Assembly (NCBI GenBank): GCA_023159155.1
Contig: JAJNNX010000007.1
Coordinates: 372,001-436,000 of the forward strand
Reading direction: 5' to 3'
DNA length: 64,000 bases
Source of the DNA: Ustulina deusta
Lineage: Eukaryota; Ascomycota; Sordariomycetes; Xylariales; Xylariaceae
Shown here: one piece after another, positions 12,601-25,300 of the stretch
Position numbering within the stretch: the first letter of the stretch is position 1
How the letters are laid out: each line of letters starts with the position of its first letter
Notes under the pieces: model-generated
Seen by the model: only the letters and a program-made list of their open reading frames with translations
Told to the model about the DNA's origin: nothing
Databases searched by the model: none
Translations under genes and position numbers: made by a program

Positions 12601-13396
12601 CATGCTTTTACTCGGTTTACCCGAAGGATTACCAAGTGGCAAATCTTCCGAAGGCAGCGTCCGTCTGCCGTGTAACTAGGACGCCAATGGTGCATCGCCA
12701 TGATTATGTGCAGTTGGAACATGCACTGACAAATTGACTTCGATACAGCCTGGAGATATTGGTGTGATTCAGTATAATTCTATCAAGCGCACTAGGCGAG
12801 TGAAATGCTGTCAATCCGGCCAATATTTGACTCAAATTAACGGCGACTGTAGTGTCTAAAGTCTATGAGAGTCTGAGGGCATGTTCGCAGAATCTCAGTC
12901 AAGTCACCTGATTCGGCCTCCTTCCTAGCCCCTTTCATTCACCGAGGAGAATATATCCTGTTCTCTTTTCTTCCACTCTCCCCCAAGAAGCGAGACGAAA
13001 CCGTGGTTGCCCGAAATACAGTTGCTGAATCAACTTATCAAATCGACAAGACCTGACGCATCAAGTCAAGATGATGCTGAACTCCGATACCCTCCATCGA
13101 ATCCCATAGTAAACGATATTTTATGCCAGATCCATGTCCGTTGAGTTGAAGGGAAATGCTTTTATTCGCAAGACAAATACCACACCGTTCCTTAATTCAT
13201 ATTGGACCTCAAACCATCCGAGGGTCCATTACAGACCGAAAGTACCGTTGATGCCCTTCCCAGTAGTGGAGATGAAAGAAGAATGACAAGGCAATCGTGA
13301 ATCATAACTTCGTATCCTCGTCCTGTTCACACGCGTTGAGAACCGAGGAATATTAGAGTTGGGCACAAGTGACTCCAACTTAGTACCTGAGTCCAG
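3632..13396. other. Gene desert, about 9.8 kb
   Basis: No reading frame here can be tied to a known family or to a convincing exon chain. It contains low-complexity blocks between 5.1 and 6.1 kb (listed separately), many short homopolymers, and scattered GTAGGTAC/TACCTACG words. Base composition is mixed rather than uniformly AT-rich, so it does not look like a classic strongly RIP-mutated transposon block. The longest frames (for example 11568-11942 on minus, 124 codons) are within what chance produces in 64 kb. Confidence 0.6.
5271..6082. repeat. Low-complexity cluster: homopolymers, polypyrimidine and AT-rich tracts
   Basis: Several simple tracts lie close together: C10 at 5271-5280, a C/T-only stretch at about 5514-5570, A16 at 5665-5680, a TC repeat at about 5942-5960, and a block of nearly pure A and T runs at 5974-6082. 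Any open frames here (for example the Arg/Pro- or Lys-rich frames around 5127-5440) are by-products of composition. Such tracts can be nucleosome-poor regions, replication start candidates or sites of slippage. Nothing in the sequence decides between these. Confidence 0.8.
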
Positions 13397-15050
13397 CTAC
13401 CACTGCAATCGATGACTTTCTGTCTCCGACACGGTAAATGGTTTTTTCTCAGACAATCCATGCGCTGCATTGCGCAGTCTACGGCTAATAATCCGCTCTA
13501 GATCATCAGGTCGTGGCGATGGAGTCACGAAACTATCGCTTTTAGGTGGATGTGGCACCATACGGAGAGCATCGTTAGCATCACCGTCAGGTCGACTACC
13601 CCAGGAGGTCTAACGAAGTGTCAGCAACTACATTCGCCTCTAGAAAAAGGCACAAGTTTGCCCTACCATATTAAGTGTAAAAAGGGCATAAAGCTTAATA
13701 AGACCATGGAAATAGCCGAAGAGAATGGACACGGGGAGGAATTTTATGTCGCTTGGTTGTCTTCGGAAGAGGCCGATCAGCTTGACAACCTTGGTGTATG
13801 CGAACAAGAAGATTAACTGCGACCAGAGCAGCTGTCGACGGGTGTCCATATCCCATCCTTCCGTTCCCCACCAAAGCGAAAGCAACAAGAGAGGGTCCAC
13901 AAGAAAAGCAAGAGATGTGAAGGTTGCGATGTGCAAGGCGTAGGTGCACCACGGTTGTTGGCTGTGATATCATTAGTGGCCGGTAATAGATAACTTGGTG
14001 AGCAACACCAGATGGGAAATAGACTTACGTGATAACGTATCGCTCGCGAACGAGGCTTGTCCAGTTACTGCGCCAATTGCTACGAGACCATCTAGAGCAT
14101 TGGTAGAGAAACTTGCGGCCGTTCTCCAGAGTTGTCTCAATTTCGCACTCGGGCTCGTACTGAATCCAGGTCTTCCACTGGTGGTTGACGAGCCACCGAG
14201 TCACGAAATTGTCATCGTCGGCATTTAGACCGTAACGACGCCAGCGCTCAGTCTGGAAGCCTTCAAGGAAGTCGTGGCTCGACAATATCTCCGAGCGATA
14301 AGCCCCGGTCCGACCAGACATACAGGAGGTACCGCCATCGATATTGTGCGTTGCCGAAATCTCAAAATTGCGCCGCTCGATATAAGCCGCCCCTAGCCAG
14401 TTCCAGATCTGCGTGGACCAAGGCGCATCCGGCTCTCTCCGTACTCGTTGGCAAGTCCCGACACCTCCCATCCTAGGGTCTTCAAAAGGGGCTAGGATCC
14501 AGGGAAGAAGCGTGGATGGCCATGTAACATCGTCATCGGCCATCACCGTGATGGCCGTATTGACCTTGGGGAGGGCCTCGCAAACCTGGAGTCGCTTATT
14601 GGCAATTGGAGTGAAGAGCACGCGCACATTTGGGGTAGAGAGACTCTTGGCAAGCTTCTCGAGCCCCTCATGCTTGTCTACCGTTGTGACTAGGATTAGC
14701 TCAGCGGGTCCACAAGCCAGGATACTCTCTAGCGAGGGACGGAGTTCTTCAAAAACATTGTGGATAGTGGGAATGATGACTGTGACATCTCTGGCAGTGA
14801 ATGTCGGTTTTTCGGGTATGGGTTTTGACTTGTACAGCCAATGACTAAACGTATGAACGATGAGGCGCAAATAGCGATGGATCCTGGTCGGTAGTCAGAT
14901 ATCACGTTCCGGGGTGTTGGACCAATGAGGAACACCAATTCAAGGGAGAACTCACCACAGCGTCCAGAAGGTGAACCACCAAAACTTAGCCGATGACAGA
15001 AACTCTGTGTGTGAGAAGAAAAAACCCTCAAGGTTGCCCAACAATGTCAT
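13397..15050 (-). CDS. Type 2 glycosyltransferase (GT2), polysaccharide synthase of the fungal hyphal-growth family
   Basis: Four exons on minus (14956-15050, 14029-14883, 13667-13961, 13397-13609) give 485 residues, a normal length for the family. Introns are 73, 67 and 57 nt with GTGAGT, GTAAGT and GTAGGG donors, and intron 1 has a CTGAC branch site. One N-terminal helix (about residues 20-45) precedes the GT-A catalytic domain: VIIPTI, the DDD metal/nucleotide-sugar motif at 148-150, a second ADDD at 253-256, and QCSRW (Q-x-x-R-W, residues 293-297) typical of processive synthases. Several C-terminal membrane helices follow, and the conserved tail starts TSWGSR. The family is known from Zymoseptoria tritici and Fusarium graminearum GT2, plasma-membrane enzymes needed for hyphal extension on solid surfaces; the sugar product is unknown. 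The first exon carries an extra SHTEFLSS segment that interrupts the usual hydrophobic N-terminus. The gene stands alone between two long gene deserts. Confidence 0.95.
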
Positions 15051-16340
15051 CTTGTTTATTATTCAAGCTGTAACGGCTTAAGAGCAACGGGGAGTCCTAA
15101 AAGACCTGTGGAGGAGTCCGACGGCGAGGTAAGGGGAGGACGGTATGGAGTGCAACTGGGGTGATCCGGCACGCTGCTGGTCTCCCTCATGTAGGGAAAA
15201 GGCAATCCGGCGGTAGGAAGTTATGTGTTGAGTGCGGCACGAGGACGAGATCCGATGCGGCGAGTGTGCAAGAAGACGTTTTCATATACCAAGCCTGGTT
15301 AGTCGTGCTAGTCGCAGACGAGGAAAGCCCGAAAACTGTTATGCGCAGGTGAAGAGGAGGATGAGAGTAAGTCACTGGGAAGAAAGCTGGAGAGGCTGCT
15401 TCCTATATAGACCTATACCGCGGCGAGTGAAGGGATGAGCCAAGTTGAATGCCAGACGAGCAGACAATGCGTGTTCTTGATTAGGGGGGTGGAGGAATGT
15501 TGAGTGGACTATCGAATAGGTGACTGCTCAGAGCAAGCAATAGCGATGGTGTAGCACGCGCGAATAGCCCCCCAAAGGAAGAAATCAAGAGGACGACAGA
15601 CAACGGTCAGTGATTCAGTCTTGTTGTAGCAATGTATGACTTTTGGTGTGGATGTTGGTTGTGGTATTGTGACTCGAGCTCTCTTGCCATGCACCCAAGG
15701 AAAAGGCCACAAGCGAGTGTTGAAGACAGAGTGCGGGAGAGGAATCGCAACGATATTTATTACACAGCGTGCCGCCGGCCCAAAGATTCAAAAGAATGAA
15801 GTCATGTACGAACAAACAACAGACAGACAATCGACAACCGACGACTGACTCTGGGGGAGGGGATGTAGAAGCAATCGTCGACTGACCGTAACGAAGGAAG
15901 TTGTCGAGACACCTAGATATATGGCCTAGGCCCGTGGAGAGGCAGCAAGGATATATAAGCGGATGGATCCAGATACAACCCAATTCAGCCAACTGTCGAT
16001 ATCACATAGGTTAGAGAGATATCCCCATACCCAAGCTACTACCTTCATCCGTCCACTACCTCCTCAGACTACACTACCGTAGTCAATAGACGACGGATGC
16101 TGCGTTGGAACCTGCCCAAAGGTGGATATGGTATGGGGAAGGGAAGGGAAGGCTGTGTGCGGCTAAGCTACTTAAGCTGCCTAAGTAGGCAATGCACAGC
16201 AGAAATGTAGGTACATACGTACTATCTCGTCGCGTCGAGACTTCGCATCTGCAGGTGACTTGACTAAAGGTATCTACATGCCTCCAGTTACCTATGCCCA
16301 CTTCCACCCACTTATATGTACATCCACTTCACCCACATAT

Positions 16341-16357
16341 GTGTGTGTGTGTGTGTG
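16341..16357. repeat. GT dinucleotide microsatellite
   Basis: An uninterrupted run of about eight GT units lies inside non-coding DNA, bordered by ATAT-rich sequence. Confidence 0.85.
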
Positions 16358-19300
16358 CATACATACCTATACATATATATGTCTGTGGGTTTTTAGGGAT
16401 GCAACTTGAACATGGGATACTGGGTGATGGAACAGGGGGCGGACTAGTGATTGACGGGAAGTAGAGGGTACGGTTCAGTGCAGTGTAGTAAAATAGAATA
16501 TGAAATAACAGCTCTTCGTCCCGATGTTTCCATTAGAGATTGTATTTCGACCGGCATACCTGTAATGTACGTACTGTACGTTCTACCTTGGTCTCGCTAG
16601 ATCTCGGCCTAAGTGGCTTGGTAACAGCCAGCCGCTGCAGATAGATCCAGTACATCTCGGTACGTACTCGAGACGACGAGACGCTCGGCTGCTTGTCCTG
16701 TACTCGACAGGTATGGAGTCATCCACCCAAGTAGGGAGCTACGTTAGCAGGCAGCTAGGTAGGTATGTCGGCGGTAGGCATAGCCAACATGACCGGGCTA
16801 GATTGAACATCATGATGTTCAGCGCCCTGAAGAAGCCACTGGATCCGGCCGGAGTCGGGGCGGATGGCCAATGATAGACATAAGCGCTGGCATGAGCCGT
16901 TGGATGGCCAGTTGGAGGGGAAATCGAGCTTCTGCGCTCTCGAGACCGAGACGCCTGACAGAGAAACAAACAGAGCAGCTCGCTCTAGACTGTACCTAGA
17001 GCAGTACTAGAGGTTACCAAACGAGTTAGTACCGAGGAGAGAGAGAGTGGATGGCAAGCAAGAAATGGGCCCGCTAGAGTTTAGCTACAGAGTAAGGGTT
17101 GGTTACCTGTTACTCTTGCAGCACTATCGGCGACTAAAGGCAGAACTAAGGGGGGTGTTGCTTGGGGACTTGGGGCGAGTCCAGCACACTAGTGTAGCAA
17201 TCCAAGAGGTGGGGTATCCCCTAGAGGTTGTGAGCTCTCCCCTTGGCGGAGAGCCCTGAAAGAGGAGGAGAAGAGGAGTAACTCACTACACTGCACCGGT
17301 AGTATGCTTGGAGTACTTCGAGTACACTACCCAGGTAGGTAGACCGCACTACTGTAGAGGGGGCGACGCGCCGCAAGAGTGGGGGTTTTGTCGACAGGGC
17401 TAGGCGGCATCTGTCTGCGAAATCACGCCTGTCTCCGAGTTGATGCGACGCTGGCTAGATGCAGAGGTAGGTAGTGAAGTCGCCAAAGGATAGTGTACTG
17501 TAGATACTGCAGGACGCAAACAACCCCTCCCCGCCGAAAAACTTACACTGTGCAGCTGTGACACCCTGATATCTTCTTCGCCTGCATGCCTTACATTCCC
17601 AGGTGCTGGCAGGATTCTCGCTGTTACCAAATTGCAACCGGCATGATGTTTCTCGGGGCCTCCTGTTTTCCATCCGGCGCATTGTTTTTGCTCGGTTTTC
17701 TGTTTTCCATCGATGACGAGCCTGGTGTGTATAAGCCGTGAGTTCTAGGTCCAGAGGAGAGCTATACTAGTCCGACATATAGTGTAGGTGGTTTATAGGT
17801 AGGGACGCAGAGATCTGACCGTCACACGACGTCTGCTACAGGTCCTATGTCGTTGCAGTGTAAAATTGCCTACACTACATCTTGCCACGGAGCGAATAAA
17901 CAGCGACCATGCCGTCACAAATGCCTACCTGTCAAAGTACATGTAGCACCAGGCTTGTGGCGATCACGCGAGCAGCCGTCGCCTGATGTTCCAGGACGGG
18001 AAGACCCGATCTTGGTTGGCAACGAATCAGACTCAATCAATACCAAGCAAATACTCGCAGATATGGCCAGCCACAACCGACGACGTTTTGTTAACAACCT
18101 GTCTATGGCATCCTCGTCCCCGTTTCCGAGTCTTTCTGGCTGTACTAGGTACTGCTGTGGTAGGTAGGTTATTATTTAAGCGAAAGCGATCAACCTTGTG
18201 CACAGATGGTGTAGAAGTGCTAATTTGGCTACAACTGCTACTACTAGTAAGTATGTACATGTAAGGATTCAACTGCATCGTGGTGGGGCCATTTCGGCTA
18301 GTTAGTGTTACTATATAACAATGTTAAAAGAACATCAGTGCAGCTTGGAACCGAGGCCGGGTTATTCGGGACATTCTTTGGTCTCTGCTTCTTCATATTG
18401 TCGCCAGGTATTTTGCAGGTGCGGGTTAAAACAAGCAAAAAATCGGATAGCGAATCATCGCGGCTGACTCCGATTAGGTGCAAGGTCGTCGAAATTTCCT
18501 GTAGTTGCCCCTGCACGGAGTCAAGGCCAAGTTTTCTATCCTGACTCGTTTTTTTCTCCTAGGCAGATTGTCCCAAGCCCATGGAACGCTTGACTCAGGA
18601 GACGGGAGAGGGAACAGAGGAGCTGCCTGTTTCGAGGTCTGAGTGTTTTTAGCATTGGCCTCATCTCGGGATGCATGCTCATCGTACTATACAAATAACT
18701 TACCAGGTGTTATGCTCGCCGTGATCGGATTGCCATATCAGAAACCATATGACTGACGCGCACTGTTCTGTGCCCTTCGTGAAGGATTGCGAGAGTAGCA
18801 AGACACTGGAGTACCAAGGGCTATTTGAATACCTTACGATGGAAGGTATGTACTGTAGCTTAACGTGTGATGGCGAATATGGGGCTTGCTGTCGCTATTT
18901 ACTTTGAAGGGCAGAAGATACGTCCCTTTTCAGTTCATATTCGAATTTAAGTGACGCTGGCGATTTCGAGTATTTGGATACCTGTAGATTGTTTCTGGAG
19001 GTTACCGCAGAAAGGTAGCACAAGTATCGGTGGCACCGATGACGGCATCGCGAACAATTCCACACCGAGAAATACGCCTGGGCGCATCGAGATACTAAAA
19101 GCAATTATGCGTACGTGCCTCGCGTTGGTGGGAAGCATCCCGCTCAACAAGCTGGGGTCTCCGCTAGTGCCCTGTCCATCAAGCCGTCTCAGCGCTGTGG
19201 AACGCACATTACTACTGTATATGCCTCGCCTATTTCCTAGGTATATCGTATACTTATCATTGAGGCGGGCATGTCGAAAACTGTCTACGCTTGTACGGCA

Positions 19301-22300
19301 CGACACCACCTCGTAGCCGAGTGAAACACTAGTGAACCCCGAATAGCTGTGAGGGGTAATGGGGTCAATGACGATGAGCATCGTGAGGGGCGAGAAACTG
19401 GATCTCGCGATTGGAGATAAGGTTTAGCAATATTTCCAATTGTATCACCCAGCGACCCCGCCGTGGCGTCACACACAGATCCTGGCCACTCTCCTAGGTA
19501 AGTAGGTGTTTCCGTCCGCCCAAAAGGCAATGTGGGATTCGGTATAAAATCAATTCATCCCAAGAAAGTGCCGGGGAAGCCTGATCGGATCTGTACGTCA
19601 TTAGTAGCCTGATTCTCGCGAGGGGTAATTTTTGGTTTTAAAGCCTCCCCGCGTCCATGGCGGTTGGATGTAGGTTCCGGATGATATGCAGTGGACAGCT
19701 TCTATCTAGCAGGATATAATACTGATTGTTAAAAACGAATGATATTCCAAAAAAAACACAACGCCTATGGTGGCGCCGGGTTAAATCGTATAATGGATGG
19801 GATAGATACAACTACACATCGTACATCCAAATGTCAACGGGTGAAAAAAGAACCCCTGCATCCGACGAGCCCTGCGTACATGTATGTAATATCATTTACG
19901 CGGTGAATAGGCAGGCATATGCGTGTTTTACAATAATGAGATAGGGGTGATCGACAACATTGCAGTTGCGGCCAGTCCAAAATGGGTACCCATCGCGATG
20001 GAGTTTAGGGCAACCTTGGCCGATCTCGAAGCCATTGGCCAATGACCTACTGTGCCGTGCCGGTGTCCTTCGGGCCATGTTTTCTGCTGGATGAGGTCCG
20101 AGAATCTTGACCGAAAACCTTAGCCTGGTACCGATCATGTCCGTGCCCTCCCTGGCACTCCGCTTCTGTACTGCGTAGTTTTTCGCATCACCCAGTGTAG
20201 ACTACCTAGGTAGAACCTAGGTGTCATCCTGGAGCCCTTAGCAGCAGAACCAGTTATCATGATGATAACCTGGCGCATTAACGCATCTCGGAGCAGTCGC
20301 CCTTAGCGGGAGCACTATAGGAAAAGCACGCAGCACCGGCCTGTGACGGATATTGGTTCTCCGATTCAACCATATACCGCGCGTGGTTAATCTCTGACCA
20401 ACCATTTCGCCTCGGCCACGGCATCCAGTCTAAGTATCCACTGTCATAGTGTAGAGCCGGAATAGAGAGGCCTGATTCCCGTGCCGCGTGTCTAAGGGAG
20501 CCGGCCGTCTACTTGACAAGAACGACGGCACTTAGACTTGCCTGGGGCTTCGTTAAAGTTGCAAGTGCCACAATCCGGGACTCATCGGAAGGACAATAGC
20601 GCGCTTAGAAGAAACGTGTGGGATGATGTCCGTTACCGCAGCAGTAGTATAATAGACAGGCATTTGAGGCACATTCCAAATTGGTACCAGTAGCTAGTCT
20701 ACACTAAATCATACGTTGTAGGCAAGAGAGGCAAAATGAGTTATATGCGACCTTGCAGTGGTTTGTGAAAAACGTTACCAAGTGCATTCAGGATCCACAA
20801 GAGCTCCATAGAATGTACCCTCGTATAGTGCAGCTTGAAGTGTTTCGTCCCGTATAAGAATCCAGATGTTGGAAATTACCGCTTATGAGAGGGATTTAGC
20901 TCATTCTTGGATATGCAGGAGGAAGTGGGAGCAGGGCTTTGCTAGAACGAGAAATACAGAACTCGGAATGCATACTAAAATGCCGTCCTAGAGAGGATTT
21001 GATGCATTAGGTACATCTCTCGGCCGCCTACAAGTATATTAAGTCCAGAGTGCAGAGCCGCCTAACGCTTGGTTCGCTTGAAGAGAACGGCCCAGAAAAG
21101 ACCCGGAGGACTCAAAAACGATCATTGTCTACTCCGTCAATGATCAGTATAACACGGTACCAATACAAGCGTAATGATTGGCGTGTTTTTAAGGTACCTA
21201 CCTACCATATCTAGGTACCTAATGAATTACAAGTGCTCGCGGGCAAACCCCGTACGTACATGTGTATGTGCCTGAATTTACTGGTACCTACCTATCCTAG
21301 CTACTTATCCATGAAAAGATAATGACTAGCTTTAAATAGGTAATGAAGCAATATGGATGGTACCGGCACTCTCGTGTGCTGTAAATAAATTATCTGATGG
21401 GAATTTAATACCTATATGTAGTTAGGCTGTTTGCTTATAGCTTAAGGTATACTTATGTGTAGTTTTGGAAGAGAGTTATTGAAGGTGATCCTATGCGAGA
21501 ACTTTTCTTATGCTAGTTGTGGTGTGCGGCTATAACTCGGCGTCCTGGAATCCTCACTATATGCGCACCAATAGTTTGTCATTCTTAGAATACCAAGCTA
21601 GGCAAGTGCACATGGTCTCAGATTCTACTCCGAGTCTCATTCACTGGTCTTGGGGTCAGCTATTTACAGGTATGTGTTTGACAGAATATTTGTGACTGAG
21701 GGACTCACCAAGTTCTGTCTTGCGGGTGGGTTTTCGGGTCATCGTTAGCACGTTTACAGGTACACTAGTGTCAGGGTAGGTGTGTGGAGAACGCGCGGGC
21801 TATCCATCGCTGTCGAGGATCTATACCTATAGGCACCTAGGATTAGATACAGACTTTGCTATTTAACCTGAGTACAACTTTTACAGTAGGTAGGTTTGCA
21901 TAGTTGGTGTACAGCAGTCCACTCGGTTGAGAAAATCTCAAACAGGCAGAGAATATCCCGGCAGCTGTCGAATACAACAATGCGACAGGTCCTATACCTA
22001 ACACAAGAACTAAAAAAGCAGGTCCCTAAAGCCTGTCACTACGGGGCTACACAACACTACTGGGAATGGACAAGGATATACCCGCGCTCGCTCAGCCTAT
22101 TACGTGCTTTACGCATTTGTGACAGTCATCTCAGCGATCACTCGGGACTCGACGTGTTGAAGGTGAGCGACAGCGGAAGAGTGTAAGAACAATCTGAACC
22201 GTTTTCGACGAAGAAACGGCTAAGAAACAATACACAAAGCTAACACACCAGTCGTCGCCCACAACGCTTTAGTTGCGTCTAAATATCCAGATGAGTTCAA

Positions 22301-25300
22301 AACCCAATGCCGTCCTCAGTAAATATGTATTCACACTGCACAGTACCTACAGTACATTGGAATGACTTGTGATGAATGCAGGGACCAGGTTCATTCACAC
22401 TGCACTAGACATGTCCCCTGCCCATGATCATCTATCTAGTGTACACTGGAGGCAGTGCTGCGGAAAGATTCTCGAAGGTGGATAGCATCTAAATCCTAGG
22501 TACCTACATAGGTATATATACCTGTATACTACATACTACATGTCGCCAGGGCAAGTCAAGGGAGGAACATTTACCGGATTGATATCATCTTTACACTAGG
22601 GAATATGATTAAAACATGCCTACACTAATTAAAACCTATACATCTACAAGTACTGTCTGTATGTCGACCGGAGTGTGGTCCACCAACTATTTTGTATCAC
22701 TATACCACCTACATGTGTTGAAGGAAGAGAAAGTCCCGAATCTTGGCCCCACAACTAAACTACGCTTAGGGATTTGAATCGATTAGGTAGGTGACAGGGA
22801 TAGATACTTAGAAAACGACTGCTGTTTTTCACTACCTTATATCAACCATGATCTCATTGGTTGAGACTAGGTACGATATGTAGGCGGTCCCTTCCTTGTG
22901 CGAGGGGAACGACTGAAAACGCCACAGACCTTCTTCGTATTGCTATCTCGTTAGTCGAATGTAGTTATCATCTCGCCTTCCAAAGCACATCCCGTCCCTC
23001 CGCCTCGAAGGACGAATTGGCTTCTGAGTGAGAACACCGGCATTTTCAACATGCATTCGGCATCTTTAGGTCCCCTCTTACAATGAAACCTTGGTCTAGA
23101 TCCAAGATAACCTTACTCGGCCCACTGCGGGAGGCCCGCGGAAGCAACACAATGCATCCGGTCAGAGAAAAGACTCGATGATGTGCGTATGCAGACTTTG
23201 CGGCGACATCACTGCATACACTACACTAGGTAGGTCGATGGGTTTAAAGAAGCGTACAGATCATATTCGCTACTGCGGTCCAATTTGAGAATTTCGTGGC
23301 CCGTCCCCAATTCTCCCTCCTCACGATGTACTACAAGACTTATACCACAGGTACCTAAGCATCACATACATACAGTACCTGGCCTACCTATATGATGCAC
23401 GATGACTTTGCCTGGATGCATATGCAGTAGTGCCAGGCCTGAGTGAATTACGTCTGCGTGCTGATGCAAGCCCCTCCCGCTGTTGCGCTCATGGCGAGGG
23501 AGAGTATACGCAGCGTTTCATTTCGGTGCCGAGTTGCAAGGCAAGTTGGGAAAGAAGCAGGGAGAGGGGAGAAAGGTATTTCTTCGCGTTTCCGTTGTCA
23601 TCACAACCCGATTTCTTCCTCGATGAGAGATGGTTGAGGCTGTGACGGATGCTGACGCTCAGGCTTTCTGCTCAGAGCCTCCAATTTCCCTGTTCATAGC
23701 CGCATATTGACCTCGTAAATATCTTACATAGGGCGGCCAAGGTAGTGATATATTGGTTTCGTACCCGCTCATCACATCCGTTAGTCGCCATTCGCGCCAA
23801 AATAATAAAAAATAAAAAATAAAAAAACATAGCTGATGCGAAAATAGGCGCCGTGATCAGGCCAAACTAGCTCACTGATGTTGCTGTGCATAACGATCCC
23901 ACTCCTACACGACTACGGGGCACTTTCCTGGCAAGATAGTCATGGCGACGGCCCTTTTGGGGGTGAATGATTGGAATGTAGCAAAGATGGCAAGAGTAGG
24001 CTCATTCCCTTGACGAGGATGAGGCCAGACAACCGACAATGTCCTCCGATGGGCAACGTACCCGATATTGAGTGCCAATCAGAAACAATAGAAGCTGACA
24101 CCTTGGCCATGTGGGCTTCTGAGCAGCCATTCGGGTTATCCCATTTCTGGTAACGGACCATTGAACACAACGATAGCTCACGGAACAGCAATCTCGCCTC
24201 ATTCGTGGTAAGAACTGAAATATTGCGGAAGTACGCCTTGCGGAGTCAACGACTCTATGGCTTAACCCGCTAAGCGCACTTCGTAGATATCACTCGACTC
24301 GCTCACACTCATTGCCTACTGCCACCTCACATCCCTCTTCTCGTTGTTATGTGAGCAGGTTATTTGCTCCTCAATCCCCAATGGAGAAACAGCGATCTTC
24401 GCCACTTTCATCGCTCCGAAGGAGAACAAGGAATGATGAATGACCACCAAAGAGAATCTAGAATTATCTTCAACAGGCAACCTCCACGGAAAATTGGGCA
24501 CACAGGATCTGCCTAGGCCCTAACCAGTGCATGGCCGGGCTGGCTTGATATATCATCGACCACTTACTGAGCTTGGCAGGGGATAAAGATTATGTCAAGG
24601 AACGGATGGTGTCACGGTCGCGGTGATCCGTTCAGTCGTCTGGTTCCTTATACATCATCGAATCAGTTTGTTTGGGGACAAACGGAATACAGTCCCGGAA
24701 CTATTTCCTAGATGATGGCGGAAACCAACCCAGTGCGACGTAGTTAATTATCTTCAGATGTGTAGTTCTTCAATACTAGGCTCTCGTTACAGATACAGGG
24801 ATTGCATGAACTGATGCCGTCACAAAGGTTCCAAAATTCCTCACATAAATGGTTTCTGCTAGTAGGGTGCAATTCGCGTCCTCGCCTCGTGGGTAGCAGT
24901 GTCATGGCGATGTCGATATTCGAGTTCACTTAAAGTTGGGGTACGCAACTTTTGGCTGAGGCGGTTAGGATGGGTTTGAAGACACGGGTTGAAGTCGAAG
25001 GTGACTATCTAGCAATTTCTACTGAAAGCTTGAGCACAAGTGAACAGGCAGAAATTACACTACTTCTCATAGACCTTGGACATCAATGTAATAAAAAAAT
25101 TATTGCCCAGGTGATACCACGCCTGCGAGAACCGAACGATGGAGCGGCGAACGACCGCCTAACCTTCATGTTGATGAACTAGACTGTTGCTCAAGATGGG
25201 GAAAGAAGTCCGTTTCTCCCCTTTCTCTTAAATATCGTCCATCACTTTCGCCCACATGATTATACCAACATGTACAGGAGCTAGGCGTCCGAAGTATGCA

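Noticed and set aside
13550..13816. 88-codon plus-strand frame over the 3' part of the GT2 gene
   Set aside because: It is antisense to two GT2 exons and an intron, whose minus-strand translation is clearly conserved.
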